Shown here in pieces: positions 5,155 to 5,158 of a stretch of DNA of 5,158 nt. Every line of letters begins with the position of its first letter. The stretch's first letter is position 1. Position numbers and translations under genes: made by a program. The DNA is taken from the NCBI GenBank assembly GCA_904502075.1, contig CAJGDL010000112.1:1-5158 (forward strand), in the 5' to 3' direction. Source of the DNA: an uncultured Alistipes sp. (lineage in GTDB: Bacteria; Bacteroidota; Bacteroidia; Bacteroidales; Rikenellaceae). The notes beneath the pieces were generated by a model that worked only from the letters and a program-made list of their open reading frames with translations, did not search any database and was not told the DNA's origin.

Positions 5155-5158
5155 CCCC

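Larger units (their letters stand above)
4373..5158. other. Repeat-rich intergenic region without protein genes
   Basis: No reading frame here resembles a protein. The longer open frames cross the tRNA or the hairpin repeats and have low-complexity, arginine-rich translations. The stretch instead contains at least seven distinct repeat or palindrome structures, listed separately. Positions 4754-4800 and 5110-5138 are the longer pieces with no clear structure of their own, apart from a diverged copy of the segment at 4385-4402 near 4783-4801. Confidence 0.8.

Noticed and set aside
4373..5158. CRISPR array
   Set aside because: The repeats are few, unevenly spaced (122 and 48 bases between starts) and diverged. 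There are no uniform spacers and no cas genes.
4302..5158. Integration site of a mobile island at the tRNA 3' end
   Set aside because: No second copy of the tRNA 3' end and no integrase gene occur in the window. Sequence further right would be needed to reopen this.

Overview
The window looks like a chromosomal segment from a gut Bacteroidales bacterium, most likely Alistipes or a close relative. Three things point there: adjacent mutA and mutB genes of the Bacteroidetes propionate pathway, Bacteroidetes-type promoters (TTTG at -33 and TAnnTTTG at -7), and GC-rich genes separated by AT-rich spacers. The genus is inferred from general style, not from a diagnostic marker.

Layout. Positions 1-804 (minus strand) hold the first 268 codons of mutB, the catalytic large subunit of methylmalonyl-CoA mutase; the gene runs off the left edge. 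Positions 818-2671 (minus) hold the complete mutA, the small subunit, 13 bases upstream of mutB, so the two form an operon mutA-mutB. Positions 2672-2851 hold a candidate mutA promoter and a strong intrinsic terminator. Positions 2852-4117 (minus) hold a complete NupG-family nucleoside:proton symporter. Positions 4118-4301 are an AT-rich divergent promoter region. Positions 4302-4372 (plus) hold a tRNA-Gln with anticodon CUG.

The last 786 bases (4373-5158) contain no credible protein gene. They are packed with repeats: a long nested inverted repeat that includes the likely tRNA terminator, three copies of a 45-base hairpin-forming repeat, a duplicated 23-base segment, a 39-base near-perfect palindrome, a dispersed-type GTCATTGCGA repeat, and a composite inverted element made of two diverged arms that keep the same order of hairpins.

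Function. MutA and MutB form a heterodimer that uses adenosylcobalamin to interconvert succinyl-CoA and (R)-methylmalonyl-CoA, the committed carbon rearrangement of succinate-to-propionate fermentation. The nucleoside permease has its own promoter and terminator signals and appears functionally separate. I see no new protein system. The unusual content is the structured repeat region downstream of the tRNA.
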